Assembly (NCBI GenBank): GCA_009846685.1
Contig: VWVY01000007.1
Span: forward strand, 1-64,000
Source of the DNA: Rhizobiales bacterium SYSU XM002
Lineage (GTDB): Bacteria > Pseudomonadota > Alphaproteobacteria > Rhizobiales > Beijerinckiaceae
Reading direction: 5' to 3'
DNA length: 64,000 nucleotides
The first letter of the stretch is position 1. The number at the start of each line of letters is the position of its first letter. Both the position numbers and the translations under genes were made by a program. The notes under the pieces are model-generated. The model was not told the DNA's origin. It worked only from the letters and a program-made list of their open reading frames with translations, and searched no databases. Below, one piece after another: positions 1 to 6,601 of the stretch.

Positions 1-64
1 CGCCCGCCTCCTGCTCCTTCAGCATCCCGATGATCTGCTCTTCTGAAAAACGTGAGGGCTTCAT
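1..64 (-). CDS. IS3-family transposase OrfA, N-terminal fragment
   Basis: The first 21 codons read MKPSRFSEEQIIGMLKEQEA, the typical N-terminus of IS3-family OrfA proteins, whose helix-turn-helix binds the element ends. In IS3 elements OrfA is usually fused to the DDE protein OrfB by a -1 frameshift. A good ribosome site (GAAGGAGA) precedes the ATG. The gene runs off the left edge, so whether the element is intact cannot be judged. Confidence 0.8.
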   Translation of the reverse strand, partial: MKPSRFSEEQIIGMLKEQEAG

Positions 65-125
65 CCGTCGTCTCCTTCGCGACGGACTCTACTCATTCCT
101 GGAGGAAGTTCAGGGTCTCAGGTCA
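1..125 (-). mobile_element. Left end of an IS3-family insertion sequence (truncated by window edge)
   Basis: Only the first part of the element lies in the window. It carries the start of orfA reading leftward and a leader ending in TGACC on the minus strand (bases 121-125). IS3-family ends usually begin with TG, so I place the terminus near base 125. The other end and any target duplication lie outside the window. The element flanks the RNA-repair island, so it is relevant to how that island was acquired. The exact boundary is inference. Confidence 0.55.
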
Positions 126-225
126 GAATCAACGACCTCATTTCCTCAAAAACAGGGATAGCCTCCGCAAAACCCTGAATGGTTCGGTGATCAGCAATTC
201 CTATCGAGGCAACTGCCTCCGGTAA

Positions 226-1824
226 CTAATTCTCGCGCAATCGTCGCCAGTCCATCCCAAAACGCGCCAGGTACTTTTTGAGGCGATCCGCATCGTTCTG
301 GCTCGATTTTTCTAACCGTGACACTGAGAAAAGCTTTCTGCCGGCTTCACTCAGGGACGAGGCCGCCCGGCAAACGCGGATGACTTCCACTAACTGAATA
401 CGGTCGAAGAGATCGATCCGGCTAAGAGCCATCCCATCGAGATACTCTCTGAGTGTGGCATCGACACCATCCTCATCAGCCCTACCCTTCCAGAGCCGCC
501 TCAGGCGTTCGATTTCCTCTCTCACAGTCTCTTCATTGATACGTCCGTTCGGCGAGAGCGTGGCAAGCCGCGTCATGGAAGCGGAGAGGTCACGAAAATT
601 TGCGGACCAGAGGGCCTCGGGCGACATGGCAAAGGCGAGATAAAGTGCTCTCGCCTCCTTGTTGAAGCTCATCGCTTCGCCCTCGGTTTCAGAGAAACGT
701 TGAAGTTCGAAATCGATATTGGGCTCGATATCCTCGCCTCGGCTTTTTAGTCCCGGAAGCTCGAAGGTCCAGAGATTGAGACGCGCCAGCAGGTCTTCGC
801 GGAACTTGCCCTTGTGGACATCCTCCGAAAGATCGCGGTTTGTGCCTGCGATGAGCTGAAAATCGCTCCCCGCTTCCTTATCGGCCCCGACGGGCAGGAA
901 GCGCTTGTCCTCGATGGCGCGCAGGATCATCGCCTGTTCGTCCGGCCCGAGTTCGCCGATCTCATCCATGAACAGCACGCCGCCATGGGCAGAGCGCAAG
1001 AGCCCGGGCCGGTCAGTTTGTGCGCCGGTAAAAGCCCCCTTGATATGGCCGAATAGCGCCGACATCGCCTGGTCGCCACGCAATGTCGCGCAATTCACCT
1101 CAACGAACGGACCGGCAACCTGTCGGCGCGCCTTCTTCAACTCGTAGATACGGCGCGCGAGTTGGGACTTGCCGGCGCCTGTCGGGCCCGTCAACAGGAA
1201 CGGCGCCTTCGAGCGGATCGCCACCTTCTCGATACTGTCGATCATGCGGTTAAAGGCGGCATTCCGTGTGACGATGCCTGATTTCAGATAGGACGCGCCT
1301 TCCTCAGCTTCCTTCCGGAACCGGCTAGCGATACGGTCGTAACGCGACAGATCAAGATCGACGATCGAATGGCTCCCGGTGACACCGGTATCCCCGCGCC
1401 TTGGAGGCGCAAGCTGGATCAGCCTGCCCGGAACGTAGCGCGCCTCAGTGAGCAGGAACCAGCATATCTGGGCGACATGCGTGCCGGTGGTGATGTTGAC
1501 GAGGTAATCCTCGCTATCCGGATCAAAAGAGTAAGCTTTCGCGAAATCATAGAGCGCGGCATAGACCTCCTGAAAGTCCCATGCATCCTTGAGATTGAGA
1601 CGATGCAGGACAACACGCGTTTCCGGCGAGACTTGCACGATGTCGCCTGAGACGCGGCTTGCGAGGTCAATCGCATGATTGTCGTGGATCAGATCCAGCC
1701 GGTCAACCTGGAGGTCAGGTTGCATGCAGAGCGCGACTGTCGGCCGCCAGCGCTCCCAACGGTTTTCCTGCTTGCCGATATCCAGGGTCGTTCCGAGAAA
1801 GCCAATAGCGACGCGCTTCTTCAT
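226..1824 (-). CDS. rtcR: RtcR, sigma-54-dependent activator of the RNA repair operon
   Basis: Enhancer-binding protein expected to activate the divergent rsr-rtcBA-hen1-pnkp operon. It has 532 aa, as in E. coli RtcR. Residues 1-180 are the RtcR/CARF-type sensing domain (MKKRVAIGFLGTT at the start, ITTGTHVAQICWFL near 112). The AAA+ core has Walker A GPTGAGKS near 213, the sigma-54 contact loop GAFTGA near 263 and Walker B LFMDEIG near 284. The C-terminal DNA-binding region ends NDADRLKKYLARFGM, as in known RtcR. I chose the ATG at 1824 because E. coli RtcR starts at the equivalent residue. An in-frame ATG 15 bases upstream is possible, and neither has a clear Shine-Dalgarno. The known family model is that RNA fragments with particular ends relieve autoinhibition by the sensing domain; the ligand here is not visible from sequence. 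Confidence 0.95.
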   Translation of the reverse strand: MKKRVAIGFLGTTLDIGKQENRWERWRPTVALCMQPDLQVDRLDLIHDNHAIDLASRVSGDIVQVSPETRVVLHRLNLKDAWDFQEVYAALYDFAKAYSFDPDSEDYLVNITTGTHVAQICWFLLTEARYVPGRLIQLAPPRRGDTGVTGSHSIVDLDLSRYDRIASRFRKEAEEGASYLKSGIVTRNAAFNRMIDSIEKVAIRSKAPFLLTGPTGAGKSQLARRIYELKKARRQVAGPFVEVNCATLRGDQAMSALFGHIKGAFTGAQTDRPGLLRSAHGGVLFMDEIGELGPDEQAMILRAIEDKRFLPVGADKEAGSDFQLIAGTNRDLSEDVHKGKFREDLLARLNLWTFELPGLKSRGEDIEPNIDFELQRFSETEGEAMSFNKEARALYLAFAMSPEALWSANFRDLSASMTRLATLSPNGRINEETVREEIERLRRLWKGRADEDGVDATLREYLDGMALSRIDLFDRIQLVEVIRVCRAASSLSEAGRKLFSVSRLEKSSQNDADRLKKYLARFGMDWRRLREN

Positions 1825-1837
1825 AAAGCGATCATAC

Positions 1838-1850
1838 AAGATAATATCTT
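1838..1850. promoter_or_regulatory. Palindrome between rtcR and rsr, candidate RtcR upstream site
   Basis: AAGAT-AAT-ATCTT is a 5-bp inverted repeat about 130 bp upstream of the sigma-54 promoter, a usual distance for an enhancer-binding protein site. It lies just upstream of the rtcR start, so it could instead belong to the rtcR promoter. The surroundings are AT-rich, so a chance dyad is possible. Confidence 0.3.
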
Positions 1851-1918
1851 ATATTAAAATATACAAATTTGCGAAGAATGCGCCATGGTGGGGATAAAAA
1901 ACAGAACCTGATGAACAT

Positions 1919-1935
1919 AAAATATATAGTATTTT
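1919..1935. promoter_or_regulatory. AT-rich dyad upstream of the sigma-54 promoter
   Basis: AAAATA-TATAG-TATTTT is a perfect 6-bp inverted repeat with a 5-base spacer, about 45 bp upstream of the -24 element. It could be an RtcR or IHF-type bending site. Only the symmetry is seen; the role is inference. Confidence 0.25.
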
Positions 1936-1972
1936 CAATGCACTGATAGAAAATCTCTCTCAAATTCGGAAC

Positions 1973-1989
1973 TTGGCACACTCCTTGAA
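1973..1989 (+). promoter_or_regulatory. Sigma-54 (-24/-12) promoter of the RNA repair operon
   Basis: TTGGCACACTCCTTGAA matches the consensus TGGCAC-N5-TTGC except that the -12 dinucleotide is GA rather than GC. The GG and GA doublets keep the required 10-base separation. It lies 35 bases before the rsr ATG and is divergent from rtcR, an arrangement known for RtcR-controlled rtc operons. The strong -24 element and the adjacent activator make the call good despite the -12 deviation. Confidence 0.8.
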
Positions 1990-2023
1990 GTGTCTGTCTC
2001 GTCGAAATTGAAGGAGTCGAGCC

Positions 2024-3577
2024 ATGGCGAACAAGTCTGTGTTTGCTTCAATCGTTGGAAAGCTCATGCCGCGCACCGATGTGCTGAACCGTGCTGGCGC
2101 TCCGGCCTATGTCTATTTGCCGCGTCACAAGCTTGCGCAGCTCGCCGCGACCGGCACGTTTGGCCGCACGTTCTATGCGAATGCCGAAGGGCAGCTGGCT
2201 GACGTTCTGGCGGTTCTGCCGGAGGTCGAAGCGGAGTTCATCGCGAAGACGGCGATCTACGCCCGTGAGCGCGGTCACATGAAGGATATGCCGGCCCTGC
2301 TGCTCGCTTATCTCTCCATGCTTCAGACCGAGCATTTCGCAATGGCATTCCCGCGCGTCGTGGATGGCGGCAAGATGCTCCGCAATTTCGTGCAGATCAT
2401 GCGCTCGGGCGTGACGGGGCGGAAGTCGCTCGGCTCGCGTCCCAAGCGCATGGTCGAGGCGTGGCTTGCAACCGCGACGGATCGGCAGATCCTGACCGCC
2501 AGCGTTGGCAACGATCCGTCGCTCGCCGATGTGATCCGCATGGTCCACCCGAGGCCGAAGAATGCTGGGCGCGAGGCTCTCTTCGCCTGGCTCATCGGCA
2601 GGCCGCATGAGGTTTCGAAGCTGCCGGCCATCGTGCAGGAATTCGAAGCGTTCAAGCGCGACCCTTCGGGTTCCGTCCCGGACGTGCCGTTCCAGATGCT
2701 GACCTCCCTACCGCTTTCCAAGGAGCAGTGGGCGGCAGTCGCCGGAAAGGCCAGCTGGCACATGCTGCGCATGAACCTCAACACCTTCGGACGCCATGGC
2801 GTTTATGAGGTGCCGGGGTTCACGGAGATGCTGGCGGCGCGTCTTGCTGACCGTGAGGCGATCGAGAAGGCAAAAGCCTTCCCGTATCAGCTCATGGTGG
2901 CTTACGCCTCGGCTGGGACTAGCGTGCCACGCCCGGTGCGGGAAGCGTTGCAGGATGCGATGGAGATCGCGCTCGGCAACGTGCCGAAGCTCTCCGGGAA
3001 TGTCGTGGTCTGCCCCGACGTCTCCGGCTCGATGAGTTCGGCCGCGACGGGGTATCGCAAGGGTGCGACGACCTCGGTGCGCTGCATCGACGTCGCTGCA
3101 CTGGTCGCGGCGGCCGTGTTGCGTAAGAACCCGTCCGCTCGCGTGCTGCCGTTCGAGCAACAGGTCGTCTCGATCGACCTGAATCCGCGTGACACGGTCA
3201 TGACCAACGCCGCGAAGCTTGCTTCGATCGGCGGTGGCGGGACCAACTGCTCGGCTCCGGCCGAATTGCTGGTCAACGAGCGGGCCAAGGTGGATGTGCT
3301 GATCTATGTCTCGGACAACGAGTCGTGGGTGGATGCGAATGGCCGGCGCGGAACCGGGCTGATGGAGCAGTGGGAGAAGCTGAAGCGCCAGAACCCGGAT
3401 GCAAAGCTGATCTGCATCGATATCCAGCCCTACGGGACAACGCAGGCCCCGGAGCGTGACGACGTGATGAATGTCGGCGGCTTCTCCGACGTGGTGTTCG
3501 ACCAGGTGGCGCTTTTTGCGAAAGGCGAGATGACGGCTGAACACTGGGTGGGCGAGATCGACAGGATCGCGCTCTGA
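2024..3577 (+). CDS. rsr: Rsr, bacterial Ro60 ortholog (TROVE domain protein)
   Basis: Ring-shaped RNA-binding protein that holds Y RNAs and misfolded RNAs and can tether them to exonucleases. It has 517 aa. The TROVE HEAT-repeat region covers about residues 15-360 and a von Willebrand A domain the C-terminal part. An intact MIDAS motif is seen at D332-V-S334-G-S336 (sequence CPDVSGSMSS). The start is set by AAGGAG seven bases before the ATG. It is the first gene behind the sigma-54 promoter and is followed by the Y-RNA array, matching the rsr-Y RNA-rtcBA order known from Salmonella. Confidence 0.95.
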   Translation: MANKSVFASIVGKLMPRTDVLNRAGAPAYVYLPRHKLAQLAATGTFGRTFYANAEGQLADVLAVLPEVEAEFIAKTAIYARERGHMKDMPALLLAYLSMLQTEHFAMAFPRVVDGGKMLRNFVQIMRSGVTGRKSLGSRPKRMVEAWLATATDRQILTASVGNDPSLADVIRMVHPRPKNAGREALFAWLIGRPHEVSKLPAIVQEFEAFKRDPSGSVPDVPFQMLTSLPLSKEQWAAVAGKASWHMLRMNLNTFGRHGVYEVPGFTEMLAARLADREAIEKAKAFPYQLMVAYASAGTSVPRPVREALQDAMEIALGNVPKLSGNVVVCPDVSGSMSSAATGYRKGATTSVRCIDVAALVAAAVLRKNPSARVLPFEQQVVSIDLNPRDTVMTNAAKLASIGGGGTNCSAPAELLVNERAKVDVLIYVSDNESWVDANGRRGTGLMEQWEKLKRQNPDAKLICIDIQPYGTTQAPERDDVMNVGGFSDVVFDQVALFAKGEMTAEHWVGEIDRIAL

Positions 3578-3587
3578 TAGGAAGGAC

Positions 3588-3698
3588 GGCCGGGGGGAAT
3601 GCCCTCGGGACTACATCGGGATCCGGAAGGCGGGCCGAAAGGCAGCGCGCCGGACGCGGCGAAAGCCGCTGCGTCCCGAAAACCTTGTCCCCCCGGCC
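3588..3698 (+). ncRNA. Y-RNA-like unit 1
   Basis: About 111 nt closed by a perfect 10-bp stem, GGCCGGGGGG (3588-3597) with CCCCCCGGCC (3689-3698). Just inside the stem are GAATG on the 5' side and TTGT on the 3' side, shared by all four units, followed by GGGACTACATCGG (3607-3619), whose ACTACAT core recurs in the array. The interior contains GAAA-capped helices (GGACGCGGC-GAAA-GCC and following bases). A long closing stem with a conserved inner junction next to the Ro60 gene is the architecture of bacterial Y RNAs. I see no clear T-arm here. Confidence 0.75.
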
Positions 3699-3706
3699 AC
3701 CTACCC

Positions 3707-3831
3707 TCGCGGCGAATGCCGGCAGAACTCCATCGGTAAGGCGCTTCGGCGCCGAGAGGGTTCGAGCCCCTCCGCTCTCGTGACGGGAAACCGTTGCCTG
3801 AGTGATGTTTCGCCAAGATTTGTCGCCGCGA
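3707..3831 (+). ncRNA. Y-RNA-like unit 2 with a tRNA T-arm mimic
   Basis: About 125 nt closed by TCGCGGCGA (3707-3715) with TCGCCGCGA (3823-3831), a perfect 9-bp stem. It carries the shared GAATGCC inner motif and AACTCCAT. Inside are a UUCG-capped hairpin (GGCGC-TTCG-GCGCC, 3740-3753) and a perfect T-arm, GAGGG-TTCGAGC-CCCTC (3756-3772), with the canonical tRNA T-loop. No D-arm equivalent is obvious. Bacterial YrlA-type Y RNAs are known tRNA mimics, and this unit fits as a partial one. Confidence 0.75.
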
Positions 3832-3848
3832 ACCTTGTTGAAATCCAC

Positions 3849-3908
3849 CGTGGCGAATGCCGCCGGGACTACATTGTCAAAATGTCTCGGCACCACATTG
3901 TCGCCACG
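3849..3908 (+). ncRNA. Y-RNA-like unit 3, minimal form
   Basis: A 60-nt unit closed by CGTGGCGA (3849-3856) and TCGCCACG (3901-3908). It retains GAATGCC, GGGACTACATTG and the 3' ACATTGTCGCC but lacks any tRNA-like module, so it is essentially the putative Ro-binding stem alone. It may be an independent short RNA, a Ro60 decoy or a degenerate copy. Its motifs are the closest to the array consensus. Confidence 0.6.
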
Positions 3909-3930
3909 ACCAGCGAAAGGAAGAGGCCGA

Positions 3931-4128
3931 CGGGCATGGGCCCGTGACGAATGCAGATGGAACTACATGGCTATCACCCACCGGGTCGCGGGTTCGAATC
4001 CCGCCGGGTCCACCAATCACCCTTGATTGAAGTGCGGGCCCGTAGCTCAGCGGTAGAGCAGGACCGGAATGCGCGAGAGTGCAAACCGGAGATGTTTCGT
4101 CACTCTTGTCGTCACGGACCCATGCCCG
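3931..4128 (+). ncRNA. Y-RNA-like unit 4 with a permuted tRNA-like module
   Basis: About 198 nt closed by a 20-position stem with a single mismatch (3931-3950 with 4109-4128). The inner motifs GAATG, GGAACTACATGG and CTTGTCG match the other units. The interior contains, in order, a T-arm, the 3' acceptor strand with A-CCA, a 20-nt linker, the 5' acceptor strand, a D-arm and a GAGA-capped hairpin (CCGG 4064-4067 with 4086-4089, TGCGC 4070-4074 with GTGCA 4079-4083). This is the YrlA plan of a Ro-binding stem plus tRNA-like effector domain, with an unusually complete acceptor. The unit ends 20 bases before the rtcB start. Confidence 0.82.
3988..4059 (+). other. Circularly permuted tRNA-like module inside Y RNA unit 4
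   Basis: The T-arm is GCGGG-TTCGAAT-CCCGC (3988-4004). Acceptor 3' strand CGGGTCC (4005-4011) is followed by discriminator A4012 and CCA (4013-4015). Linker 4016-4035 leads to acceptor 5' strand GGGCCCG (4036-4042), which pairs with CGGGTCC over 7 bp with one G-U. Then come T4043, A4044 and the D-arm GCTC-AGCGGTA-GAGC (4045-4059). The invariant tRNA bases U8, A14, G18, G19, A21 and the TTCRA loop are all present. The 3' half precedes the 5' half, so a standard tRNA gene is ruled out. Confidence 0.8.
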
Positions 4129-4148
4129 TTGGTTAGGAGGATCAGATC

Positions 4149-5573
4149 ATGACCAGGATCGACGGTAACACGCTCATCGGCTGGGGTTTCAAGCCATCCC
4201 GCCAGTTCAAGGACATGATCGGGATCGCCAACGAGCTACGCGGTCGCGGGCAGGATGACGTGTCCATTATCGACGCGTTGCAGGCGACTTTGCCACCGCC
4301 GGTCGTCGAGATGCCGATGCGCACGAACAGCCTTCCGATTGGCCTCTTCATCGAGGCCGAAGGTGACGGCGACCAAGCGAACATCAATGCCGTGATGTCA
4401 CATATGGACGCGTTGATGCGCATCCCGACGATCGTTGCCAGCGCGATCATGCCGGACGCCTGCCCGGCAGGATCCGCCGAGGGAACGATCCCTGTCGGTG
4501 GTGTCGCTGCGGCGAAGGATGCGATCCATCCGGGTATGCATTCTGCCGACATCTGCTGCTCGATGGCGATCTCAATCTTCGAGCGCAAAATGGATCTGAA
4601 GAAGCTGCTCGACGCGGTTCAGGCCATGACGCATTTCGGGCCGGGCGGTCGCAAGTCGGTCATTCAGCCGCCAGCAGCCATCATGGAGAAGTTCGCGCCG
4701 AACCCGTTCCTGAGTGGGCTGGAGAACATGGCGATCGGCCATTTCGGCTCGCAGGGTGACGGCAATCATTTTGCCTATGTCGGAACCGTCAAGTCGACGG
4801 GAAAGCCCGCACTCGTAACCCATCACGGCTCACGTGGATTTGGCGCGCAGCTCTACAAGCGTGGCATGGAGAAGGCGAGGAAACACACGGCCATCGTCGC
4901 GCCGCGCGTGCCGCAACACAATGCCTGGATCGACGCGAACAGCGACGAGGGTCGCGCCTATTGGGAGGCGTTGCAGGTCGCGCGCGAGTGGACGAAGGGC
5001 AATCACTTCGCGATCCACGATCTTGTGCAACAGAAGATCGGCGCGAAGGTCAGCGAACGTTTCTGGAATGAGCATAACTTCGTTTTCCGGAAATCCGACG
5101 GCCTCTTCTACCACGGCAAGGGCGCGACGCCGTCCTGGTCCGGCTACGCGGCCGACAGCAACGGCTTGACGCTGATTCCGATGAACTGTTCCGAGCCGAT
5201 CCTGATCACCAGGCCACTCGCAGGCAATGCAGCGAGCCCGGCCGATGCGCTTGGCTTCGCCCCCCATGGCGCGGGGCGGAATTTTTCGCGCACGCAGCAT
5301 CTGCGCTCGGATGGGCCTGATGGCATCCTGTCGGCCGAGCTTGCGACCTTGCAGGGGCGTGGCCTCGATATCCGGAGCTATTGCGGGGTGCCGGACCTTT
5401 CGGAACTGCCGAGCGCCTACAAGAGCGCAGCACAGGTGCGTCGCCAGATCGAGCGTTTCGGGTTGGCGGAAGTCGTCGATGAGATCGTTCCCTATGGTTC
5501 GATCATGGCCGGCGACTGGGAGAAGGATGCGCCGTGGCGCAAGCCTCGCAAAGACAAGGCAACGACCGCATGA
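4149..5573 (+). CDS. rtcB: RtcB RNA-splicing ligase
   Basis: GTP- and Mn2+-dependent ligase that joins 2',3'-cyclic-phosphate or 3'-phosphate RNA ends to 5'-OH ends. It has 474 aa, longer than the 408-aa E. coli protein. The metal/catalytic cysteine segment reads HSADICCSM (residues 131-139) in place of the usual D-[IV]-G-C-G-M, with C137 aligning to the catalytic Cys. GDGNHF, HHGSRGFG and the C-terminal HGAGRNFSR (guanylylated His region) are present. TAGGAGGATCAG precedes the ATG. The 3' end overlaps rtcA in an ATGA. The motif places it in a divergent RtcB subgroup, but the ligase fold call is firm. Confidence 0.92.
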   Translation: MTRIDGNTLIGWGFKPSRQFKDMIGIANELRGRGQDDVSIIDALQATLPPPVVEMPMRTNSLPIGLFIEAEGDGDQANINAVMSHMDALMRIPTIVASAIMPDACPAGSAEGTIPVGGVAAAKDAIHPGMHSADICCSMAISIFERKMDLKKLLDAVQAMTHFGPGGRKSVIQPPAAIMEKFAPNPFLSGLENMAIGHFGSQGDGNHFAYVGTVKSTGKPALVTHHGSRGFGAQLYKRGMEKARKHTAIVAPRVPQHNAWIDANSDEGRAYWEALQVAREWTKGNHFAIHDLVQQKIGAKVSERFWNEHNFVFRKSDGLFYHGKGATPSWSGYAADSNGLTLIPMNCSEPILITRPLAGNAASPADALGFAPHGAGRNFSRTQHLRSDGPDGILSAELATLQGRGLDIRSYCGVPDLSELPSAYKSAAQVRRQIERFGLAEVVDEIVPYGSIMAGDWEKDAPWRKPRKDKATTA

Positions 5574-6595
5574 TCATCATCGACGGCTCTGAAGGTGAAG
5601 GGGGTGGCCAGGTGCTCCGCACGGCGCTGACACTCTCGATGGTGACGGGGAAGCCCTTCACCATCGAGAACATCCGCGCGCGCCGCTCCAAGCCCGGCCT
5701 GATGCGCCAGCATCTTGCTTGCGTGAAGGCGGCTGCCGCAATCTCAGGCGCTTCTCATGAGGGCGCGGTGATCGGATCAGGCAAGCTGATCTTCCGTCCC
5801 GGAGCGTTGAAGGCTGGCAACTATCGTTTCGACATCGGTTCTGCCGGTTCGACGACGCTTGTGCTGCAGACGATCATGCTCGCCTTGGCTGCTCTCGATG
5901 CGCCGTCGACCATCGTTGTGACAGGCGGCACACATAATATGGCGGCACCATGCTTCGACTTTCTGGGCGAGAGCTTCCTGCCGATCATCCGACGCATGGG
6001 CTTTCGAATCGAAGCGGAATGCCTGCGCCGCGGCTTCTACCCTGCTGGAGGCGGCGAGATTCGCATGACCATTGGCCCGTCTGAAGCTCATGTGTCGCTG
6101 GTTCTGGACACAGCAGGTCGGCGCTTGGGCCAAGGTGCCAAGGCCATTGTCTCCCACCTCCCTTACGACATCGCCAGGCGCGAGGCCGCAGCCTTCGCCG
6201 ATGCGATGGGCTGGACGGCCGAGACTTGCGTCGCCCACAGCGACGCTGCCGCCATAGGCCCCGGCAATGTCCTGACCGCGCATCTTGAATGCGAGCATGT
6301 CACCGAAATTTTCACCACCTTCGGCCGACAAGGCGTGAGCGGCGACAGGATCGCGCAGGAACTGGCGAAGGAGATCAAGGATCATCTTTCAGCCGGAGCG
6401 CCTGTCGGCCATTATCTCGCCGATCAGCTTCTGTTGCCGATGGTTCTCACCAAGGGCGGTCGTTTCGTGACATCGCGCCCATCCGCACACTGCTCGACGA
6501 ATATCGAAGTCATCAGGAGCTTTCTGAACACCCCCATCGCCTCCACCAGGCTTGACGACAGGCGCTGGATGATCAGTGTCGGAGAGCAGGGCTGA
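5570..6595 (+). CDS. rtcA: RtcA RNA 3'-terminal phosphate cyclase
   Basis: ATP-dependent enzyme that converts RNA 3'-phosphate ends to 2',3'-cyclic phosphates, giving RtcB-ready ends, and can also adenylylate 5'-phosphates. It has 341 aa, near the family norm. The N-terminus MIIIDGSEGEGGGQVLRTAL is the signature. PAGGGEI lies mid-protein, and H281 in GHYLADQLLLP is the probable adenylylated histidine. I chose the ATG that overlaps the rtcB stop (ATGA) over an in-frame ATG 36 bases upstream, because known RtcA proteins start here. Translational coupling to rtcB is likely. Confidence 0.94.
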   Translation: MIIIDGSEGEGGGQVLRTALTLSMVTGKPFTIENIRARRSKPGLMRQHLACVKAAAAISGASHEGAVIGSGKLIFRPGALKAGNYRFDIGSAGSTTLVLQTIMLALAALDAPSTIVVTGGTHNMAAPCFDFLGESFLPIIRRMGFRIEAECLRRGFYPAGGGEIRMTIGPSEAHVSLVLDTAGRRLGQGAKAIVSHLPYDIARREAAAFADAMGWTAETCVAHSDAAAIGPGNVLTAHLECEHVTEIFTTFGRQGVSGDRIAQELAKEIKDHLSAGAPVGHYLADQLLLPMVLTKGGRFVTSRPSAHCSTNIEVIRSFLNTPIASTRLDDRRWMISVGEQG

Positions 6596-6601
6596 GTTCA
6601 A

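Noticed and set aside
3988-4059. A normal tRNA gene, given perfect T-arm, D-arm, acceptor stem and CCA
   Set aside because: The 3' half precedes the 5' half, no anticodon arm joins them, and the whole lies inside a long closing stem. It is a tRNA mimic in a Y RNA, not a standard tRNA gene.
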